From Planctomycetaceae bacterium (GTDB lineage: Bacteria > Planctomycetota > Planctomycetia > Planctomycetales > Planctomycetaceae): a stretch of DNA of 11,668 nucleotides. The stretch lies in assembly GCA_020426065.1 (NCBI GenBank), contig JAGQQT010000076.1, positions 1 through 11,668 of the forward strand, given 5' to 3'. Each line of letters starts with the position of its first letter. Within the stretch, counting starts at the first letter, position 1. The notes under the pieces were generated by a model, which ran no database searches, had not been told where the DNA came from, and saw only the letters and a program-made list of their open reading frames with translations. Positions 7,333 to 11,668 of this stretch are shown here, in pieces. The position numbers and the translations under genes were made by a program.

Positions 7333-8076
7333 TCACTCAGTTTCTTCGGCGTCGCCGAATAGTTCGATGAGGTCTTCTCGGGTGTAGAACTGGATGCCGG
7401 CCAGGCGGCCTCCGTTTTTTTGCGCGATTTTGGTGATCTTCTCGGCCGTTGTCATCAGTTCCGGCTCATTGTTGCGGCCGCTGATGAAAATGCAGGTGCC
7501 GTAGTTGCCGTCTTCGTCCGGTTCGTCGTAGTCATCGCGATCATCATACCCGGCGGCATCCAGGGCCGTGGTCGTGGAACTGGTTGCTTCGAGTGAAGGA
7601 GTGACGACGAGGAAGGTCCAGGGGAGTTCTTCGTTTTCTTCCAGCCCGCAGTCGGTCATGTGCCGTAAACGCCAGCCGGCATCTTCCGGCTCCAGCCAGC
7701 CAAAGATTTCTTCCTCGTCAATCGGTTCGTAGCACTCAACGCCTTCGTAGATCAGGCTGTGCTGATCGGCGAGTTGCTGCATGCGAGCGGCGATTGCTTT
7801 GACTTCGTCGCGCGAGAGCGCAGCCTGCTGAGCAAGAATCAGCATGGGATCGCCCAGCGAGGAATCGCCTTCTTCGTCAATCTCCTCCACGCTTTCCTGC
7901 AGATGGACCAGGAATTCGTCTTCCAGCTCCTGACCAACCTGCTCAAGAATGGCGAAATCTGATGAACGGAAGGAGAACGTCCATTCCTGCACTTCTTCCA
8001 GATTCTGATCCAGATTGCCGGTCAGGTGTTCGAACAGGGCATCAATGTCAAAATTCAGATCAGGTTCGTCGCTCAT
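7333..8076 (-). CDS. Acidic protein with two tandem RraB-like domains
   Basis: This 247-residue, strongly acidic cytoplasmic protein has no signal peptide or membrane helix. Residues 32-116 follow the pattern of the RraB (regulator of ribonuclease activity B) fold: WTF strand, a first helix (DFAILEQVGQEL), acidic strand region (VEEIDEEGD), then a long helix (SRDEVKAIAARMQQLADQ) ending in YEGVECY. Residues 153-231 repeat the same plan: WTF, a helix (TTTALDAAG), acidic strand (DEPDEDGNYG), helix (TTAEKITKIAQKNGG) and LAGIQFY. In E. coli, RraB binds RNase E and changes which RNAs it cuts. Whether this protein binds a ribonuclease is unknown, and the duplicated layout is unlike the short single-domain E. 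coli protein. It follows the ligase-deacylase fusion gene by 165 bases on the same strand. GAGAG upstream of the ATG is a possible ribosome site. Confidence 0.8.
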   Translation of the reverse strand: MSDEPDLNFDIDALFEHLTGNLDQNLEEVQEWTFSFRSSDFAILEQVGQELEDEFLVHLQESVEEIDEEGDSSLGDPMLILAQQAALSRDEVKAIAARMQQLADQHSLIYEGVECYEPIDEEEIFGWLEPEDAGWRLRHMTDCGLEENEELPWTFLVVTPSLEATSSTTTALDAAGYDDRDDYDEPDEDGNYGTCIFISGRNNEPELMTTAEKITKIAQKNGGRLAGIQFYTREDLIELFGDAEETE

Positions 8077-8193
8077 GGATTGGCTCTCGTTTCGATAGTG
8101 TGAATAAATTTCTGGGTGAACGTTACGCTGGAGTCCGCCGAATGTCTATTGATCGAGCTCATTTGCAGGGATTGATGGAGGGATGAAGCAAAG

Positions 8194-8213
8194 ACGCATT
8201 TTTGTTTATGCGT
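8194..8213 (-). terminator. Possible weak terminator after the ligase-deacylase fusion gene
   Basis: On the minus strand, ACGCAT pairs with ATGCGT across an 8-base A-rich loop, followed by CTTTGCTT. It starts 28 bases after the TGA at 8242. The six-pair stem and mixed tail make it a weak intrinsic terminator at best. Confidence 0.3.
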
Positions 8214-8241
8214 GAATAGGCTGGAGTGGGCTATGTCTGCA

Positions 8242-10734
8242 TCAGTCTGCTGGCAGAGGATATCTCTCCATCAGGTAGCCCAGGCAGTCCTGGCGGATGA
8301 CGGCTTCGTTGCAGGTGAGCATGGCCGGGATCGCCGGTTGACGCAGGATGATGTTGCCATTTTCAAGTTCTAGGAAACTGGCCGTCATTTCCTGGCCCAA
8401 CTGATCGGTCACTGTCAACGGGAGTTGAGAACGGGAACGGGAGGAGCCGATGATCTGGCCGGGCTTGAGTTCCTGAAAGTTGAGCCGATCCAGGTCGGAT
8501 CGCAAAGCCAGGTCAAAATCGGGTGGGCAGGTTTCAGAATCAACATCCAGAAAACAGATCCGCAAGCGGGGTGAGGCGAGTTTGACCGTGGCGGTGGTGT
8601 GAAACAGATGCAGATCGGATGGGGCGGGGTTCTGCTGCGGCAGATGGTCCAGATGCAGACAGGCTTCCACAAAATCTGCAGCGTGTTGAACGCCCGCTGC
8701 ATCCCCCACTTTGCCGCACTCGCAGGTCAGGGAAGGGCAAATGTCCGCAAAGGCCATCGTCTGAACCCCTTTGGGATGCTGGAAGAAGACGGCAGTGCGG
8801 CTGAACAGAGCGGCGAGTTGGAGGTGCTGGGGCTGCAGCAATGTCACACACCCATAATGTGGATTCCAGCCGGTGTTGTTGTGCAGGTCGATGCTGGCAA
8901 ACACATTTTTCCGCCGCATCTCCGCTACGACATGTCGCATGATGGCATGTTCGGGTGTGTTCCCCTGATCGGAGCCGGGCCAGATGCGATTGTAATCGGG
9001 TTGATCGGGAAGCCTGCGGACATTGTGCAGTGCGGCTTCCACATTCCCGACAAATATTGACAACGACCTGGGAAGCGGATGCTCGCCAAATCGCTGCAGA
9101 TAATTCTGAATCGCCCGCAAGCCGACATCCTCATTGCCGTGCAGCAGGATTGACACAAAGAGCGGATCGGGATTTCGTCCCGGCAGATGAATAAGTGTGG
9201 GTTGCCCCAGAATGGTTTTCATTTCATCTGACCGGACGGTCAGGAAGCCGGTGGGGATGTGGTCGATGATTTCGAGCATTGAGGGTCTGATGCGGATTGT
9301 CGGAGGAACGGATTGAGATTGGACTGGCCAGGTATGGACCGGGTCTCCCTGCTGCTGAAGTTGCCGATAGGTTCTGGTCAGGGTTATCAGATCGTTATCG
9401 TGGTTTTCCAGAAACTGGCGCTGCCAGGCAGAACCGGTTTGCCCTGACTGGACGCGGGCTTCCAGAACCGAGAGCCAGTTCGTGGCCAGTTTGGAATCGA
9501 CATTGAGACTGCTCAAGCCCTGTGCTGCTCTGGGGAGAATTTCACTGAGGATGAGATCACCCAGTCGACGGACAGAGCCATCCAGCCAGCGAATGGAGGC
9601 ATCGAGACCATGTCGGGCGGCCTGATAGAAGTTGTTGCGAGCGGAGTCAAAGGGGATTCGGGTTTCAGGTGGTATGGATTCCGTTGCCAGGTTTTCGGCC
9701 AGTCCGTAATAGAGGGCCATGTTGGCGGTCATGTCTACCAGAGTGGGTCCTGCCGCCATCACCCGATGTTCAACCCTCAGGTGAGGAGTCTGATCCTCAT
9801 CAAAGCCGATGAGCGGGCGGTTCCAGCGCCAGATCGTTCCATTGAGCAACCGGAGATGCGGGAGATACTCGGAATCTTTATCGAGTGAGAGCGGGAGGAG
9901 AACCGGATATTGATCCCGGTTTTCCAGGAAGACTTCGAAAAGACTTTCCCGCACGTAATCAGAGCCGAAGGTGACCCGGGGAAGTGCATCCCGGCCGACA
10001 TTCACCGCCTGTTCAAAGAGGGGAATCCGGGTTTCTTCCCAGAGAACCGAACCAAACAGCAGCGGGGAATTGGCGGCAACAGCAACCGTGGCCGCTGAGG
10101 CAATGAGGGACGCATTGTAATAGCGGGCGGCAGATGAAAGGGGCACCTGGAGGTGCAGCTGAAAGGAGGTAGCCGCGGATTCCAGCATCAGGTTGTGGTG
10201 CTCGCTTTTGAGGGAATCCCGTCCGGCAATATCGAGCCGAATCGGGGTTCCCTGCCGCATGCGGAGAACCTGCTCGTTCAATGCCCGGTAACGCATCAGG
10301 TTGGACATGTTCTCCAGCGACAGGAGCGTATCGCGAATGGTGGGGAGGACGCCAATGGCCAGCACAGAGGAGCCCATCCGGTTGGCAGTGGCTTCGCACT
10401 GCTTCCAGATCAGATCCAGATCCACCGCCAGCTCTTCCAGTCCACGCCCCGTTAAAGGTCTGGGAGGCACGTTGAATTCGATATTGAATCGGGCCAGTTC
10501 GGGAACGATCTCCGGATTACCGGTCGCGGCAATCAGCTGTTCATTCCAGGGAGTTGGCTGAGCGTCATCATCCACCAGCCACGCTTCCAGTTCGAGCCCG
10601 GCAATCGAACTCCGGGTGGAGAACCGTTTGTTGTCGAACAGTTCCTGCAATACGTCCATCTCCTTACGCACCATTTCATCGAACCGATGAAAGTCAAAGT
10701 GCTTGAAATGGGTATTGGCGATTTCCTGCCCCAT
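8242..10734 (-). CDS. Fusion of GCS2-type glutamate-cysteine ligase-like domain with AstE/AspA zinc deacylase domain
   Basis: This 830-residue protein joins two enzymes. Residues about 35-465 match the GCS2/YbdK carboxylate-amine ligase plan: GLELEAWLVDDD (46-57, with E48 and E50), FNIEF (E86), LAIGVLPT, SFQLHLQVP (H194), NSPLLFG, and LRVEHRVM (R320, E322, R324). These are the ATP/metal and substrate positions of glutamine-synthetase-fold ligases. Residues about 485-700 are a succinylglutamate desuccinylase/aspartoacylase domain: LLHGNED (zinc ligands H532, E535), NVEAALHNVRR, DYNRIWPG, SIDLHNN (H618) and TCECGK (likely catalytic E672). About 130 further residues resemble the beta-rich C-terminal part of that family. 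One domain forms amide bonds and the other breaks them. Met at 10734 was chosen over 10776 because AGGA lies six bases before it and the likely transcript starts after 10776. The substrate is unknown. Confidence 0.88.
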   Translation of the reverse strand: MGQEIANTHFKHFDFHRFDEMVRKEMDVLQELFDNKRFSTRSSIAGLELEAWLVDDDAQPTPWNEQLIAATGNPEIVPELARFNIEFNVPPRPLTGRGLEELAVDLDLIWKQCEATANRMGSSVLAIGVLPTIRDTLLSLENMSNLMRYRALNEQVLRMRQGTPIRLDIAGRDSLKSEHHNLMLESAATSFQLHLQVPLSSAARYYNASLIASAATVAVAANSPLLFGSVLWEETRIPLFEQAVNVGRDALPRVTFGSDYVRESLFEVFLENRDQYPVLLPLSLDKDSEYLPHLRLLNGTIWRWNRPLIGFDEDQTPHLRVEHRVMAAGPTLVDMTANMALYYGLAENLATESIPPETRIPFDSARNNFYQAARHGLDASIRWLDGSVRRLGDLILSEILPRAAQGLSSLNVDSKLATNWLSVLEARVQSGQTGSAWQRQFLENHDNDLITLTRTYRQLQQQGDPVHTWPVQSQSVPPTIRIRPSMLEIIDHIPTGFLTVRSDEMKTILGQPTLIHLPGRNPDPLFVSILLHGNEDVGLRAIQNYLQRFGEHPLPRSLSIFVGNVEAALHNVRRLPDQPDYNRIWPGSDQGNTPEHAIMRHVVAEMRRKNVFASIDLHNNTGWNPHYGCVTLLQPQHLQLAALFSRTAVFFQHPKGVQTMAFADICPSLTCECGKVGDAAGVQHAADFVEACLHLDHLPQQNPAPSDLHLFHTTATVKLASPRLRICFLDVDSETCPPDFDLALRSDLDRLNFQELKPGQIIGSSRSRSQLPLTVTDQLGQEMTASFLELENGNIILRQPAIPAMLTCNEAVIRQDCLGYLMERYPLPAD

Positions 10735-10740
10735 GATGTG

Positions 10741-10744
10741 TCCT
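10741..10744 (-). promoter_or_regulatory. Shine-Dalgarno site deciding the fusion-gene start
   Basis: AGGA on the minus strand, six bases before ATG 10734. The upstream in-frame ATG 10776 has only T-run sequence before it and no such site. Confidence 0.6.
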
Positions 10745-10777
10745 GGTCGTGGGAATGGGTCTGGACTGGAAATCATT

Positions 10778-10783
10778 ATTATA
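10778..10783 (-). promoter_or_regulatory. Consensus -10 box for the ligase-deacylase fusion gene
   Basis: A perfect TATAAT on the minus strand whose first T is the last base of the T-run of the preceding terminator. Transcription would start near 10770-10772, leaving a leader of about 36-38 bases before ATG 10734. The region 16-18 bases upstream (TCCGTC) is a poor -35 match, so this could also be an AT-rich coincidence or be read with an activator or alternative sigma. Confidence 0.4.
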
Positions 10784-10827
10784 AAAAAAATGCCGACGTT
10801 GACGGAATGGACTCCATCAACGTCGGC
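10783..10827 (-). terminator. Strong Rho-independent terminator of the ECF sigma gene
   Basis: A perfect 11-pair stem (10792-10802 with 10817-10827, GCCGACGTTGA and its complement) with a 14-base loop that contains a further short GGA/TCC pairing. On the minus strand it is followed at once by eight T residues (10783-10790). It begins 27 bases past the sigma gene stop. No T-run follows on the plus strand, so it works one way. Confidence 0.9.
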
Positions 10828-10854
10828 GGTTCAAAATCAAATCATTCTGCCGGT

Positions 10855-11409
10855 TCAGGCGGGCTGCAGATCAGCCAGCTGTTCCCGGAGCCGATGCCGG
10901 GCGGTATGCAACCGCCGCTTGATCGTTCCGACCGGGCTCGCGAAATGATCGCTCATCTCCTGCAGCGACTGCCCGTGGAAGTAGAAGGCGATCAGGGTAT
11001 CCCGATCGAGATCCCGCAACCGACCAATCCCTTCCCGCAGCTGAGCAGCCTGCTCGCTGGCGATCAAACCTTCCCACGGCTCAGCGGTATCGTCCTGGCC
11101 GAAGGCGTTGAACACCTCTGGCTCCTGGGCGATTTCCGGAGGCCGCCGGACGGCGTGGTTGATCGACAACCGGACCGCGATCCGATGCAACCAGCCGACG
11201 AACCGAACCGGTTCCCGCAGCTGATCGATCTTCCGCATGGCCCGCAGGAACACTTCCTGAGTGACTTCAGCCGCTTCAGCGCTGTTCCGCAGCCGCTTCA
11301 TCACGACGGCGTAAACCGAAGATTCGAACTCGGCCATCAACTCGCCGAACGCATCCCGAGAACCTGCCTGAGCAGCAGTAACCAATTGAATTAACCGAGT
11401 ATCTTCCAT
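10855..11409 (-). CDS. ECF-type RNA polymerase sigma factor
   Basis: A 184-residue protein with the two-domain layout of sigma-70 extracytoplasmic-function factors. Sigma region 2 spans about residues 20-90: core-binding and -10 helices with EAAEVTQEVFLRAMRKI, then RFVGWLHRIAVRLSINH. A 28-residue acidic linker (PPEIAQEPEVF region) follows, then sigma region 4 at about 118-180 with RDLDRDTLIAFYFHG, a helix-turn-helix (SLQEMSDHFASPVGTIKRRLHTARHRL). It would direct RNA polymerase to a dedicated promoter set. Most ECF genes are followed by a membrane anti-sigma gene; here a strong terminator follows and the next gene is an enzyme, so this one is either controlled from elsewhere or by a partner upstream of the window. 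ATG 11409 was chosen over the in-frame TTG 11430. GC is about 60%. The target regulon is unknown. Confidence 0.92.
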   Translation of the reverse strand: MEDTRLIQLVTAAQAGSRDAFGELMAEFESSVYAVVMKRLRNSAEAAEVTQEVFLRAMRKIDQLREPVRFVGWLHRIAVRLSINHAVRRPPEIAQEPEVFNAFGQDDTAEPWEGLIASEQAAQLREGIGRLRDLDRDTLIAFYFHGQSLQEMSDHFASPVGTIKRRLHTARHRLREQLADLQPA

Positions 11410-11413
11410 GGCA

Positions 11414-11432
11414 ACTTGTCTTTCATACAAGT
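11414..11432 (-). promoter_or_regulatory. Inverted repeat at the sigma-gene ribosome site
   Basis: ACTTGT and ACAAGT form a perfect 6-base inverted repeat with a 7-base spacer, ending four bases before ATG 11409. In mRNA the loop would carry ATGAAAG, including the best Shine-Dalgarno-like GAAAG. It could gate translation or be an operator. An 11-codon out-of-frame ATG frame (11426 to 11391) overlaps the sigma start. Confidence 0.3.
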
Positions 11433-11460
11433 GCCGTCATGTCTCAACGTTCGGGCATGG

Positions 11461-11475
11461 CATCCCTGCGGGATG
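11461..11475. repeat. Compact GC-rich palindrome, REP-like
   Basis: CATCCC-TGC-GGGATG is a perfect 6-base stem with a three-base loop about 50 bases upstream of the sigma gene. Its short, GC-rich form resembles repetitive extragenic palindromes. It is not a terminator, because no T-run follows. A single copy is seen in this window, so the repeat status is unproven. Confidence 0.3.
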
Positions 11476-11638
11476 ACCCCAGAAATTGCCTGCGCGGAAA
11501 TGATCCTGCAGACAGTGAGAAACAGACAGCGAGAAATATTGGCGCACAGTTTGAGTCGACATCGATCCGGGGATCAGGTGTCGGCCTCAGAAAACGGTCG
11601 CGGTATCTGGCTCGTAATTAGGAGCGTATGCCGCGTGA

Positions 11639-11661
11639 GGATGAACTTTGCTGGTTCATCC
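11639..11661. other. Hairpin at the right window edge
   Basis: GGATGAAC and GTTCATCC form a perfect 8-base stem with a 7-base loop. It may be a terminator or element belonging to the gene beyond the window; the sequence stops seven bases later, so no T-run can be judged. The remaining bases between the sigma gene and this hairpin hold no convincing gene. Confidence 0.35.
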
Positions 11662-11668
11662 GGGATCC

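Noticed and set aside
8187..8216. A GCAAAGACGCA / TGCGTGAA pair resembling the 7044-7125 element
   Set aside because: Shared words are short and the spacing differs; it is as likely to be a chance match, and it is recorded only as a weak terminator candidate.
8599..9060. A 153-residue plus-strand frame inside the fusion gene
   Set aside because: It is opposite the zinc-site motifs of the deacylase domain and shows no recognisable composition or motif.
10687..11394. A 235-residue plus-strand open frame across the sigma gene and the start of the fusion gene
   Set aside because: It is antisense to the clearly homologous ECF sigma frame, its translation is proline- and arginine-rich without family features, and it crosses the terminator. 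It is a shadow of GC-rich codons.
11439..11621. A 60-residue plus-strand frame at the right end
   Set aside because: Composition is low-complexity and charged, it has no ribosome site, and it overlaps the palindrome at 11461-11475; there is no support for a gene.

Overview
The window looks like chromosomal DNA from a planctomycete, possibly a Gimesia-like member of the Planctomycetaceae. That placement is an inference. It rests on moderate GC (about 50-60% in most genes by hand counts of sample lines), weak or absent Shine-Dalgarno sites, a short stand-alone ECF sigma factor, and a secreted protein with a repeat-like helical tail of a kind I associate with this phylum. Nothing here is diagnostic at genus level, and no rRNA, tRNA, CRISPR array, insertion sequence or integrase was seen.

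Left part (1-2977, minus strand): two membrane proteins of a Wzx/Wzy-type polysaccharide export pathway lie in tandem. The O-antigen ligase/polymerase-like gene (1499-2977) comes first and is followed after 36 bases by a flippase cut by the left window edge (1-1462). A 334-base divergent intergenic region with a nested inverted repeat and a perfect AT-rich palindrome separates them from a plus-strand ABC-F ATPase (3312-5102), a soluble ribosome-associated type with two ATPase domains and a C-terminal coiled coil.

Middle part (5140-7332): a perfect palindrome sits between the convergent ends of the ABC-F gene and the next gene. Two consecutive minus-strand genes of unknown function follow, one cytoplasmic-looking (5156-6049) and one secreted (6108-6950), in noticeably lower-GC DNA. 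Upstream of them is about 380 bases without a gene, holding an 82-base imperfect inverted repeat built from CACGCAAAG-type words that resembles a dispersed palindromic element.

Right part (7333-11668, minus strand): an acidic protein with two tandem RraB-like halves (7333-8076); an 830-residue fusion of a GCS2-type glutamate-cysteine ligase-like domain to an AstE/AspA zinc deacylase domain (8242-10734); and a short ECF sigma factor (10855-11409). The sigma gene ends at a strong intrinsic terminator whose T-run merges into a perfect TATAAT hexamer placed to serve the fusion gene. No anti-sigma gene is visible downstream of the sigma gene.

The most unusual item is the ligase-deacylase fusion, which joins an amide-forming and an amide-hydrolysing domain in one chain. 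The duplicated RraB-like protein and the low-GC unknown pair are the next most worthwhile. The left polysaccharide pair almost certainly works together; I see no firm functional link among the remaining genes.
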